Shown here one piece after another: positions 7,678-15,537 of a DNA stretch of 48,738 nt; the first letter of the stretch is position 1; the number at the start of each line of letters is the position of its first letter. The stretch is from contig JBKBOE010000013.1 in assembly GCA_046294915.1 (NCBI GenBank), forward strand, positions 1 through 48,738, in the 5' to 3' direction. A program made the position numbers and the translations under genes. The notes below the pieces were generated by a model. It ran no database searches, was not told the DNA's origin, and saw only the letters and a list, made by a program, of their open reading frames with translations. Source of the stretch: UBA2336 sp046294915 (lineage in GTDB: Bacteria; Bacteroidota; Bacteroidia; Cytophagales; Cyclobacteriaceae).

Positions 7678-8670
7678 TCAGGTATGCAGATATTGCCAGA
7701 TAAGATCTTTTAGTTCGGTAATACCCTTACCGGTAACTGCAGATATAAAAACAGACGGAATACCGGCAGGTAATTCACGCCCCAGGGCCGCTATTAGTTC
7801 GTCATCGAGCAAATCAGATTTTGATATGGCCAGCACGCGTTTCTTATCCAGTAGTTCAGGGTTGTACTTGCGCAGTTCTCCTAACAGGATATCAAATTCT
7901 TTAGCAATATCAGTTGAGTCGGCCGGCACCATAAACAGCAGCATGGCGTTGCGTTCGATATGTCGGAGAAAGCGTATGCCCAACCCTTTACCTTCGGCAG
8001 CACCTTCAATTATTCCTGGTATATCGGCCATCACAAAGGATTGATTATCCCGATAGGAAACAACACCCAGGTTTGGTGTAAGTGTGGTAAAGGGATAATC
8101 GGCAATTTTTGGTTTGGCTGCCGAAACCACCGAGAGCAGGGTTGACTTGCCTGCATTTGGAAAGCCTACCAGTCCAACATCCGCCAGTAGTTTAAGTTCC
8201 AGCACAATCCATTCTTCTTTTCCGGGTTCGCCTGGTTGTGCGAAGTTCGGGGCTTGCCGGGTTGAGGTGGCAAAATAAGCGTTGCCCCGCCCGCCCCGGC
8301 CTCCGGGAGTAAGTATAAACTCCTGGCCATGTTCGGTAATTTCAACAAGGAGTTCACCGGTTTCGGCACGTTTAGCTACTGTGCCAAGGGGTACTTCCAC
8401 AATTTCATCTTTGCCTTCGGCTCCGGTGCAATTCTGGGCTTCACCGGGTTTGCCGTTTTCTGCAATAACGTGCTTACGGTATTTCAGATGGAGTAAGGTC
8501 CACAGTTGGGAGTTTCCTTTCAGGATGACGTGCCCGCCCCGGCCGCCATCACCGCCATCGGGTCCGCCTTTGGGTACAAACTTTTCGCGGTGAAAATGCA
8601 GAAAGCCCGCACCACCTGAGCCGGACCGCGAACAGAATTTTACATGGTCAATAAAGTTAGGCGAGGCCAT
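7678..8670 (-). CDS. obgE: Obg family GTPase (ribosome assembly)
   Basis: Essential GTPase that acts in 50S ribosome maturation and stress signalling (330 residues). The glycine-rich Obg fold spans 1-158 with the characteristic loops GGPDGGDGGRGG and TPGGRGGRGN. The G domain has the P-loop GFPNAGKS (169-176), switch I PFTTLTPNLG, G3 DIPG (216-219), G4 SKSD (283-286) and G5 SAVTGKG. It stops at 330 without the C-terminal OCT domain found in some Firmicute homologues. It begins only 3 bases after the stop of the 43-residue membrane ORF, which itself overlaps adk, so adk, the microprotein and obgE look like one transcript. Confidence 0.98.
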   Translation of the reverse strand: MASPNFIDHVKFCSRSGSGGAGFLHFHREKFVPKGGPDGGDGGRGGHVILKGNSQLWTLLHLKYRKHVIAENGKPGEAQNCTGAEGKDEIVEVPLGTVAKRAETGELLVEITEHGQEFILTPGGRGGRGNAYFATSTRQAPNFAQPGEPGKEEWIVLELKLLADVGLVGFPNAGKSTLLSVVSAAKPKIADYPFTTLTPNLGVVSYRDNQSFVMADIPGIIEGAAEGKGLGIRFLRHIERNAMLLFMVPADSTDIAKEFDILLGELRKYNPELLDKKRVLAISKSDLLDDELIAALGRELPAGIPSVFISAVTGKGITELKDLIWQYLHT

Positions 8671-8673
8671 GAA

Positions 8674-8805
8674 TCAGTAAGCAAGCCAGTAGAAAAAAAG
8701 AGAAAGGATAAGCACTGCAACCAGGAACCCTGCTACGATACGGTTCACCCTGCGTTGCATGCCTGGTGTAACAGGTTTATGAGGATCGGAATAAATTGGG
8801 ATCAT
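8674..8805 (-). CDS. 43-residue single-pass membrane microprotein
   Basis: A small open reading frame of 43 codons between adk and obgE on the same strand. Its ATG (8805-8803) overlaps the adk TGA stop as ATGA, and its own stop is 3 bases from the obgE start. The product begins MIPIYSDPHKPVTPGMQRR, a hydrophilic proline-rich head, and ends with a hydrophobic helix (about 24-43, GFLVAVLILSLFFYWLAY). Arginines sit just before the helix, which predicts the N-terminus inside the cell. The exact coupling to both neighbours and the tidy membrane-protein composition argue for a real gene. I recognise no family. It could be an envelope-stress or regulatory microprotein, but nothing in the sequence shows this. 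Confidence 0.78.
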   Translation of the reverse strand: MIPIYSDPHKPVTPGMQRRVNRIVAGFLVAVLILSLFFYWLAY

Positions 8806-9374
8806 TTCCCTTTGTCAATCGCGTTGCAGATACTGGTAAAGATGTCGTCAATCTTGCCTACACCATTTACACGGTTTAAACGGCCTTGTTTTTCGTAGTA
8901 GGGCAGTACGTGAATGGTTTTACCGAAGTATTCGGTGATGCGCTTGTTCAGTTTTTCCTCTTCATCATCGGCCCGGTTTTCAATGGCTTTGCGTTTGGCA
9001 ATGCGTTCGCGCAATTCGGTCTCGTCAACATCCAGCGCTACGACATGGTGAATGGCTGTACCATTTTCTTTCATGAAGCGGTCCAGTGCTTCAGCCTGTG
9101 CCACGGTGCGCGGAAAGCCATCAAATAAGAATCCTTTTGCGTTCGGATTTTTATCGAGTTCTTCCTTCAGCATGGAAATGGTAATCTCATCGGGTACCAG
9201 CGCACCGCTGTTCATGATTTCTTTTACTTTCCGGCCGAGCGGGGTATCATTTTTAGTATGCCAGCGAAATAAATCGCCTGTGGAAATGTGAACGAAGCCG
9301 TACTTGCTGATGAGCTTTTCGCTTTGTGTTCCTTTGCCTGCGCCCGGGGGGCCAAAGATGACGAGGTTAATCAT
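8802..9374 (-). CDS. adk: Adenylate kinase
   Basis: Converts ATP plus AMP to two ADP, keeping cytoplasmic adenine nucleotides in balance (190 residues). The P-loop GPPGAGKG is at 8-15, the AMP-binding region includes HISTGDLFRW, and the FDGFPRT motif is at about 84-90. The LID region is short and has no zinc cysteines, which explains the 190-residue length. It follows hpt after 62 bases, and its stop overlaps the start of the membrane microprotein (8674-8805). Confidence 0.98.
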   Translation of the reverse strand: MINLVIFGPPGAGKGTQSEKLISKYGFVHISTGDLFRWHTKNDTPLGRKVKEIMNSGALVPDEITISMLKEELDKNPNAKGFLFDGFPRTVAQAEALDRFMKENGTAIHHVVALDVDETELRERIAKRKAIENRADDEEEKLNKRITEYFGKTIHVLPYYEKQGRLNRVNGVGKIDDIFTSICNAIDKGK

Positions 9375-9436
9375 GGTGTTGGGTTATCGTTAATGAGTCC
9401 GGGTCTTAAAAATCAATGGAGGCGAAGATACTAAAA

Positions 9437-9964
9437 TCAAACGGTTGTCTTGTAGATATCGGGAAGATTGCGGCCCAGGCCATCGTAATCAAGGCCGTAG
9501 CCCACTACAAATTCATCATCAATGTCGAAGCCGATGTATTTCGGCTGCACCGCATGCTGGCGAGCCGGTGCCTTTCGGATGAGGGTTACAATTTCAACGG
9601 AGCGGGTTCCAAGGCCGCGGAGTTCTTCTACTACTTTGCTCAGGGTTAAGCCGGTGTCCATGATGTCTTCAACCAAAATGATGTCCTGGTTGAAAATGCT
9701 TTCATTGAGGCCTATAAGTGTTTTCAGTTGACCCGTGCTGGCAGTGCCCTGGTAGGAGGCGTGCTTAACGAATGAAACGCGGCATTCGAGGTTCACCTGC
9801 CTGATCAGATCGGCAGCGAAGATGAATGAGCCGTTGAGGATGGGTAAAAACAGGGGTATTCTGGATTTATAATCATTGTGGATCCTGCCGGCTAAATCGT
9901 TTACTGTGGTGTTTATTTTTTCGGCTGGAATGAATTTTCTGAAATCGAGGTCTTTGATTTTCAT
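9437..9964 (-). CDS. hpt: Hypoxanthine phosphoribosyltransferase
   Basis: Purine salvage enzyme (175 residues) that joins hypoxanthine or guanine to PRPP, giving IMP or GMP. The PRPP-binding loop is ILVEDIMDTGLTL, preceded by the family stretch LFLPILNGSFIFAADL. The frame is open 44 codons further upstream, but that extension overlaps the DUF1287 gene; the ATG at 9964 gives MKIKDLDFRKFI, the normal N-terminus. adk follows downstream in the same direction. Only 28 bases separate it from the preceding gene, and a -7-like element lies so close to the ATG that the mRNA could be nearly leaderless. Confidence 0.96.
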   Translation of the reverse strand: MKIKDLDFRKFIPAEKINTTVNDLAGRIHNDYKSRIPLFLPILNGSFIFAADLIRQVNLECRVSFVKHASYQGTASTGQLKTLIGLNESIFNQDIILVEDIMDTGLTLSKVVEELRGLGTRSVEIVTLIRKAPARQHAVQPKYIGFDIDDEFVVGYGLDYDGLGRNLPDIYKTTV

Positions 9965-9970
9965 GTGCCG

Positions 9971-9978
9971 CAAAAATA
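9971..9978 (-). promoter_or_regulatory. Possible -7 element before hpt
   Basis: TATTTTTG on the minus strand matches TAnnTTTG exactly. No TTG is present at the right distance upstream. Transcription would begin within a few bases of the hpt ATG, implying an almost leaderless mRNA, so this may be a chance match. Confidence 0.3.
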
Positions 9979-9992
9979 GAAGAAATGTGTAA

Positions 9993-10574
9993 TTACTTGC
10001 TGTATCGGTAATGGCCTGTAATGACGTATTGAAACAGACAATCGGATATTTCCTGCCCGTTACCGATGTTGTGCACGATGAGGTTACGCTGGCCATCGGT
10101 GGATTTTCTGTTCACCACAATACCGATGTGCGGGAGATTTCCGGGGAGATTCCAGGTAACAATGTCTCCGGGCAAATACTCATCAGGATTGTTTGAAGTT
10201 TTCAGGGTAACTCCGTGCCGGCTGAAAAACGTTATCAGGTTAGGGACTCTCCGGTGATCGATATTTTTGTCGGGCTTTTTCAGTCCCCAGATTTTTGGAT
10301 ATCTTTCAAAATTCCGGACCATATCTTCATGAACTTCTCTTTGCAGGTCAATGCCTTCTAGCCGGTAGGCGCGGATGATCACATCTGTGCATACACCTGT
10401 ATGTGATGGAACATCACCATTCGGATAAGGAATAACGACATAGGCAGAATTGTATTCTACTTTTTGGCGGGTAAGCGTAAGCGCGGCATCAGAAAGTTTT
10501 TGGAAGAATACAGCTTGTGCGGGCAGGCCTTGACCAATAAGCACGAAGATTACCACAACGTGAAATTTTCTCAT
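9993..10574 (-). CDS. DUF1287 family secreted protein
   Basis: A 193-residue exported protein with a signal peptide (about 1-21). The rest is a full-length DUF1287 domain: YPNGDVPSHTGVCTDVIIRA, then VHEDMVRNFERYP, WGLKKPDKNIDHRRVPNL and the closing PHIGIVV and ITGHYRY. The cysteine of GVCTD and the histidine of PHIGIV are placed as in NlpC/P60-like cysteine hydrolases, so an envelope peptidase or amidase role is plausible but unproven for the family. Its ATG overlaps the TGA of the M42-type peptidase gene (ATGA at 10571-10574), showing translational coupling. Confidence 0.92.
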   Translation of the reverse strand: MRKFHVVVIFVLIGQGLPAQAVFFQKLSDAALTLTRQKVEYNSAYVVIPYPNGDVPSHTGVCTDVIIRAYRLEGIDLQREVHEDMVRNFERYPKIWGLKKPDKNIDHRRVPNLITFFSRHGVTLKTSNNPDEYLPGDIVTWNLPGNLPHIGIVVNRKSTDGQRNLIVHNIGNGQEISDCLFQYVITGHYRYSK

Positions 10575-11545
10575 AGCCGTTTCATAAGTGTGTGGTACAT
10601 ACCGATCATGCTTTCAACATCGTGTTTATGTACTTTTTCGTGTGGTGTATGCGCAAATTGTTGCGGAGCACCCACAAAACACCAGTCGAACGGGATAGGA
10701 GAAACCTGCAGTTCACGGCCATCGCTGGAGCCCATTCCCTCTACTTCAAGCTGGTAACGCAGGTTATAGGTATCGGCAATGGTAATAATGCGGTCGATAA
10801 ATTTTCTGCGCGGAATGTTGCGGTCGCGCATTGAAATCACCACACCTTTGCCGGGTTCTACGCCATCGGATGCCCAGGTAATGTCGGAGATGAGCGCCCG
10901 GGTAACGCCCCACTTTTCGTATATGAACCTTGCCAGATAGGGTACGGAGCCGCCCCCGTGTTCTTCCCAGCACGAAAAGGCAATGACACCATCGGTAAGG
11001 GTTTCGGCTACCTTCAGCGCATTGTAAATTCCCAAGCGGTTATCCAGGTAAGGTGATTGAATATAGTTTTTGGTTTCCTTGAAGTTGGGCTTGTAGGTAA
11101 GCGAGGTGCCTCGTTCAATGGGGCGGCCGAATTTGTAAAAAGCATGATGATCCTTGTCAAACTCCAGCTCACACTCTATGTCGCCCAGGCTGTCGCGGCC
11201 AACCAGTATGGTGCCGGCCTCAGCATCGGGGCTGCCGATGGCAAGCAGTTGGTTGAAGTAACGCACGGTAAACCCAACCGAATCCATATGCGCAAAGATG
11301 GCCGTACGGGGTTTGCCGAATTTCAGCAGGAGGCAATCCTGAAATCCTTCACCTTTAAAAATCTGCGGTTTTGTTTTCCAGCGCCTTTTGGCTTTAGCGA
11401 TGTAGTGCATCAAAAATTCGGTCATAGCAAACTCTTCACCAGACGGAGCATGAACTGCACACAACTGTTTTAAAAGGCTATAGTCGGACTTGTGCGTTGC
11501 TTTTGCTGATAGATTTGTCGTTTTCGCGGCTGAGGTTCTGTTCAT
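10571..11545 (-). CDS. M42-type metallo-aminopeptidase
   Basis: Cytoplasmic metallopeptidase of 324 residues related to M42 (glutamyl aminopeptidase/tetrahedral aminopeptidase). Two-metal ligands and catalytic residues are visible: His86 and Asp88 in AHMDSVGF, bridging Asp168 in YLDNRLG, Glu194-Glu195 in WEEHGGG, Asp221 in SDIT and a late His in AHTPHEKV. It carries about 20 polar N-terminal residues before the usual start of the domain, and no signal peptide. The ATG at 11545 leaves 41 bases to the divergent upp start. Its stop overlaps the DUF1287 start, so the two form an operon. Likely a broad peptide-trimming enzyme; substrate unknown. Confidence 0.92.
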   Translation of the reverse strand: MNRTSAAKTTNLSAKATHKSDYSLLKQLCAVHAPSGEEFAMTEFLMHYIAKAKRRWKTKPQIFKGEGFQDCLLLKFGKPRTAIFAHMDSVGFTVRYFNQLLAIGSPDAEAGTILVGRDSLGDIECELEFDKDHHAFYKFGRPIERGTSLTYKPNFKETKNYIQSPYLDNRLGIYNALKVAETLTDGVIAFSCWEEHGGGSVPYLARFIYEKWGVTRALISDITWASDGVEPGKGVVISMRDRNIPRRKFIDRIITIADTYNLRYQLEVEGMGSSDGRELQVSPIPFDWCFVGAPQQFAHTPHEKVHKHDVESMIGMYHTLMKRL

Positions 11546-11586
11546 ATAACAACTTTATCTTAAATTTTGATGATAAAAAAGTGCCC

Positions 11587-12231
11587 ATGCTGATCATCCT
11601 CAATCAACAATCCACCATTGCCAACCAGTTTTTATTTGAATTGCGCGACAAAGCCACGCAGCAAAACCGGGAACGGTTCAGAAAGAATATGGAGCGCCTG
11701 GGTGAATTAATGGCATACGAGATTTCCAAAAAGCTTGAATACAAAGAAAAGATTGTTCATTCCCCTCTGGGAACATCAAAAATTCAGGTGCCTTACGAGC
11801 AGCCTGTACTCATTACCGTTTTGCGTGCCGGGTTACCCTACTTTGAAGGATTTAAGAATTATTTAAATCAGGCCGACTGTGGTTTTATTGGAGCTTACCG
11901 AAAAGAAAACGAAAAAGAAGTATCTATTACCCTTGATTACCTGGCTGCACCGCCATTAAACGGCCGAACGGTAATACTTATTGACCCTATGCTGGCCACC
12001 GGTAAATCATTTGTGAAGTCGGTGAATGCCTTGGCAAGGCTCGGCACGCCATCGTACATTCATATTGCCGCCCTGGTTGCCGCACCTGAAGGTGTGGAGT
12101 TTATTAAACAAAATTTAACACACCCATTCACTATCTGGACCTGGGCGCTGGATGAGAAACTGAATGAACATGCCTACATTGTACCCGGCCTGGGCGATGC
12201 GGGTGATTTATGTTTTGGAAAGAAAGTTTAA
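11587..12231 (+). CDS. upp: Uracil phosphoribosyltransferase
   Basis: Pyrimidine salvage enzyme (214 residues) making UMP from uracil and PRPP. It shows VLITVLRAGLPYFEGF, the PRPP loop VILIDPMLATGKS and the C-terminal uracil-binding motif VPGLGDAGDLCFG. The frame stays open 30 codons upstream, but the ATG at 11587 gives MLIILNQQSTIANQFL, the proper N-terminus, and leaves 41 bases to the divergent M42-type gene. An imperfect -7 element (TAAATTTTG, one base too long) lies just upstream. A small membrane protein gene follows after 24 bases. Confidence 0.97.
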   Translation: MLIILNQQSTIANQFLFELRDKATQQNRERFRKNMERLGELMAYEISKKLEYKEKIVHSPLGTSKIQVPYEQPVLITVLRAGLPYFEGFKNYLNQADCGFIGAYRKENEKEVSITLDYLAAPPLNGRTVILIDPMLATGKSFVKSVNALARLGTPSYIHIAALVAAPEGVEFIKQNLTHPFTIWTWALDEKLNEHAYIVPGLGDAGDLCFGKKV

Positions 12232-12255
12232 TTCAGTGGTGTTGGGTATTTTTTT

Positions 12256-12729
12256 ATGGATGATATGTGGGAAGAAATTCTGAAAGCACTGCCGGTAGCG
12301 GCTTCCAGTTCGGTAAAGTTTATTTTTGGCCCGCTGGGGGGGTATGGCCTGGGACTTCATTTAATAACAACCATCATCGCCACCGTAGCCGGCATGATGG
12401 CCAGTGTTACTGCCTTTACCTTTTTTGGCGACTGGCTGCGCGATAAAATCATAAACCGGTTTTTCAGTAAAAGAAAAAAATTTTCGCAGGGCAACCGCAA
12501 ATTCATTACCATTTGGAAAAAATACGGGCTGGCCGGAGTGGCCTTTTTAACACCCTTGTTACTTACGCCAATTGGCGGAACTGTATTGGCTGTTGCCTTT
12601 GGCAGTCCGAAAGACAAAGTGTTGATTTACATGTTCCTCAGTGGGGCGGTGTGGGCTACCATCTTTTCGGTATTGATTTATACGTTTGGCAACAATGTGC
12701 TTCCGGGGTTTGTACAACAAGGACAATGA
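12256..12729 (+). CDS. Small multi-pass membrane protein, Sm_multidrug_ex-like
   Basis: An integral membrane protein of 157 residues with hydrophobic segments at about 30-62, 89-115 and 122-150 and a basic cytoplasmic loop (FFSKRKKFSQGNRK). The segment KYGLAGVAFLTPLLLTPIGG followed by GTVLAVAFGSPKDK resembles the 'small multidrug export protein' family, with glycine- and proline-rich re-entrant-like stretches. That assignment is by pattern only. It lies 24 bases after upp and its stop overlaps the next ATG (ATGA at 12726-12729), so it is coupled to the phosphodiesterase-family gene. Confidence 0.85.
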   Translation: MDDMWEEILKALPVAASSSVKFIFGPLGGYGLGLHLITTIIATVAGMMASVTAFTFFGDWLRDKIINRFFSKRKKFSQGNRKFITIWKKYGLAGVAFLTPLLLTPIGGTVLAVAFGSPKDKVLIYMFLSGAVWATIFSVLIYTFGNNVLPGFVQQGQ

Positions 12730-13961
12730 AAATAATCGTCAGCATACTTATACTGATTTCCATTGCAGACCTCGGAACGGTTTGTGCCCAGCAAAAAGCC
12801 ATCTTCATTATAGTTGACGGCATTTCTGCCGATGTGCTCGAAAAGGTTGAAACTCCGGCCATCGATGCCATTGCGAAGGCCGGAGGGTACACAAGAGCTT
12901 ATACCGGAGGAGTAAAGGGCACCCCCAATCAATCGCCCACCATCTCGGCACCAGGATACAATCATGTATTAACCGGAACCTGGTCGAACAAACATAATGT
13001 ATGGGATAACGCGGTTAAAGAGCCTAACTATTATTACTGGAATATTTTCAGAATGGCCAAACACGGTAAGCCGGAATTGACAACAGCCATTTTCTCTACC
13101 TGGCAGGATAATCGCACCAAACTGATTGGTGAAGGATTGGAAGCAGCTGGTAATTTCAGTTTTAATTATGCGTTTGACGGATTTGAACTGGATGAGAAGA
13201 ATTTTCCACATGATGCCGACAAGAAATATATTTTTGAAATAGACGATCATGTAGCCAAGGAAGCCGCCCGTTACTTACGCAAACAGGCCCCTGACCTTTC
13301 GTGGGTGTACCTGGAATACACTGATGACGTTGGTCATCGCTATGGCGACAGCCCCGAGTATGAAAGGGCCATTCAATTAGCCGATGTGCAGGTGGGCCGG
13401 ATATGGGAAGCCATACAGTACCGGCAGACACAGCATGGCGAAGACTGGCTGATTGTAGTCACCACCGACCATGGTCGCGACCCGCAAACCGGTAAAGGGC
13501 ATGGCGGGCAAAGCGACCGCGAACGTACCGTTTGGATAGCCACCAATGCCAAAAATCTAAATAGCCGGTTTGGCAAAGGTACAGCCGCAGTTGACATAAT
13601 GCCTTCGCTGTTGCGGCACCTGCGGATTACTCCGCCTGAAAGAGCTAATCACGAGTTGGATGGTGCTCCTTTTATAGGCCCCTTATCGCTGGCCGGCCTT
13701 GATGCAGTACTTCTTGATGAAGGCAAAACAATCCAACTCACCTGGGATTCCTTCGGCAACAATAAAAAGGTTGAAGTACTCCTGTCAACCACCGATACCT
13801 ACAAAACGGGAGGGGAGGACAAATGGCTTCGGATGAAAATCAAGACGGTAGCTGAAAACCGATGTACTATTGATGTTAGCCGTTACCCCGCATTGTTATA
13901 TAAAATAGTGGTTAAAGGCACCCATAACACCATGGGAATACAGGTGATAAAAAATCATTAG
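12726..13961 (+). CDS. Secreted NPP/alkaline phosphatase-superfamily phosphodiesterase
   Basis: Exported hydrolase of 411 residues from the nucleotide pyrophosphatase/phosphodiesterase branch of the alkaline phosphatase superfamily. A signal peptide (1-21, ending VCA/QQ) precedes Asp31 in IIVDGISADVL. The nucleophile region is NQSPTISAPGYNHVLTG, with Thr72 or Ser74 as nucleophile. The remaining zinc ligands lie in YTDDVGHRYG, TTDHGRD and KGHGG. The last 90 residues form a separate beta domain. The frame is open further upstream, but the ATG at 12726 gives the signal peptide and an ATGA overlap with the membrane protein gene. It probably cleaves phosphodiesters such as nucleotides in the periplasm; the substrate is not evident. 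Confidence 0.93.
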   Translation: MKIIVSILILISIADLGTVCAQQKAIFIIVDGISADVLEKVETPAIDAIAKAGGYTRAYTGGVKGTPNQSPTISAPGYNHVLTGTWSNKHNVWDNAVKEPNYYYWNIFRMAKHGKPELTTAIFSTWQDNRTKLIGEGLEAAGNFSFNYAFDGFELDEKNFPHDADKKYIFEIDDHVAKEAARYLRKQAPDLSWVYLEYTDDVGHRYGDSPEYERAIQLADVQVGRIWEAIQYRQTQHGEDWLIVVTTDHGRDPQTGKGHGGQSDRERTVWIATNAKNLNSRFGKGTAAVDIMPSLLRHLRITPPERANHELDGAPFIGPLSLAGLDAVLLDEGKTIQLTWDSFGNNKKVEVLLSTTDTYKTGGEDKWLRMKIKTVAENRCTIDVSRYPALLYKIVVKGTHNTMGIQVIKNH

Positions 13962-14007
13962 GATTAACCATTCCGGTTTTGTTAGTTGAAAACCAAAACC
14001 CTTAGTC

Positions 14008-15531
14008 ATGAATAAATTTTCAAGCCTCCTTATTCCGGTTCTATTTATACTTATAGTTGTCACATCAGTTGCCCAGGATAAGCCGGCCGAAAAACCAGCG
14101 GATAAGCCGGTGCCCGAGCCCCAGGTATTTACCACTACGCAAACCGTAAAAATCAATGGTGTACTGCATACCCTTAAGGCACGTGCAGGCACAATGCTGC
14201 TCAGGGATGAGAACAATGAACCCATTGCCTTGCATGGGTTTACGGCTTACTTCAAGGAGGATGGTCCGTCCAAACGTCCAATAATCTTTGCTTACAATGG
14301 CGGCCCGGGTTCGTCCAGTTACTGGTTGCACATGGGAGTGATGGGCCCCAAGCGGATTGTGGTGAATGATCCGGGGTACACCAAAGCCGCACCGTATCAA
14401 CTGGTAAATAATGACTACTCCATTCTGGATATCGCTGATGTGGTCATGATGGATCCGGTTGGCACAGGGCTAAGCGTGCCCGTAGGCAAAGCCGAAGGAA
14501 AAGATTTCTGGGGAGTGGATCAGGATATCCGCGCGATCAGTTTGTTTATCATGCAATTTTTGAAACAATACGATCGGCTTCAGTCACCAAAGTACATTCT
14601 GGGAGAGAGTTACGGCACTTTTCGCAATGCCGGTGTAATGAGCTACCTGCTCGACCGTGGTTTTGCTTTAAATGGCGTGGTTATGGTTTCGGCTGTGTTT
14701 GATTTGCGCACGCTGTCCTTCCCGCCCAATGACGACATACCCTATGTGGTACACTTTCCAACCTATGCGGCAACCGCCTGGTATCACAACAAACTCGTCA
14801 ATAAAAATCCCAACCTGATGGCATTTCTGGAGGAGGTCAGAAAATTTACTGAAGAAGAATATATGCCGGCACTGTTTAAGGGCGACCGGCTTACCCAGGA
14901 ACAAAAAGCCCAGCTTGCCGGCAGGCTCAATCAATACACCGGTGTAAGTACCGACTACTGGCAAAAGGCCAACTTCCGGGTAAAGGCCGGTGAATTTTTT
15001 AATGAGTTGTTGCGAAATGAAGGCATGACGGTGGGCAGGCTCGACTCGCGTTTCGTTGGCATTAACGAACGACTGATTAATCAGAGCGCGATAACCGATC
15101 CGCAAAGCGATGCTATCTCGCCCGCTTATACGGCTGGCTTTCTGGATTACTTTCACCGCGATCTGGGCGTTGACAAAAAACTGAATTACAAAACCTCGGC
15201 TTATGCCAGTCCGGGTTTTAAGTGGGACTGGAGCCACACAGGCAACATGCAATGGAACACCCAAAGCGCAATAAACACCGGCATTGATATGGCAAATGCC
15301 ATGAACCAGGATCCAAACCTGAAGGTACTGATCATGAACGGCTATTATGACCTGGCAACTGTATTTTATGGAGTGGAGCATTCCATAAACCACCTTGGCC
15401 TGCGGCCTGAAATCAAAAAGAACATCATTATGACCTACTATGAAGCCGGTCATATGATGTACACCCACGGGCCATCCTTACAGAAATTCAAAAAAGATCT
15501 GTCTGATTTTATCCGGGAAACTTCGCAGTGA
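14008..15531 (+). CDS. S10-family serine carboxypeptidase-like protein
   Basis: Exported alpha/beta hydrolase of 507 residues. After a signal peptide (1-22) and a Lys/Pro-rich linker, the S10 hallmarks appear: oxyanion-hole stretch YNGGPGSSSYW (about 96-106), nucleophile Ser201 in GESYGTFR, Asp448 in NGYYDLAT and His482 in AGHMMYTH. This is a complete Ser-Asp-His triad. Length is typical of bacterial S10 homologues. It starts 46 bases after the phosphodiesterase gene on the same strand and converges with sdaA, with only 6 bases between stops. Probably a periplasmic or secreted C-terminal exopeptidase. Confidence 0.93.
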   Translation: MNKFSSLLIPVLFILIVVTSVAQDKPAEKPADKPVPEPQVFTTTQTVKINGVLHTLKARAGTMLLRDENNEPIALHGFTAYFKEDGPSKRPIIFAYNGGPGSSSYWLHMGVMGPKRIVVNDPGYTKAAPYQLVNNDYSILDIADVVMMDPVGTGLSVPVGKAEGKDFWGVDQDIRAISLFIMQFLKQYDRLQSPKYILGESYGTFRNAGVMSYLLDRGFALNGVVMVSAVFDLRTLSFPPNDDIPYVVHFPTYAATAWYHNKLVNKNPNLMAFLEEVRKFTEEEYMPALFKGDRLTQEQKAQLAGRLNQYTGVSTDYWQKANFRVKAGEFFNELLRNEGMTVGRLDSRFVGINERLINQSAITDPQSDAISPAYTAGFLDYFHRDLGVDKKLNYKTSAYASPGFKWDWSHTGNMQWNTQSAINTGIDMANAMNQDPNLKVLIMNGYYDLATVFYGVEHSINHLGLRPEIKKNIIMTYYEAGHMMYTHGPSLQKFKKDLSDFIRETSQ

Positions 15532-15537
15532 AAATGC

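Noticed and set aside
9965..10096. N-terminal extension of hpt by 44 residues
   Set aside because: It overlaps the DUF1287 coding sequence and adds no Hpt-like sequence; the ATG at 9964 gives the family N-terminus.
14668..15468. Open frame of 266 codons antisense to the S10 carboxypeptidase gene
   Set aside because: The S10 protein has a full Ser-Asp-His triad on the plus strand; the opposite frame has no recognisable protein features.
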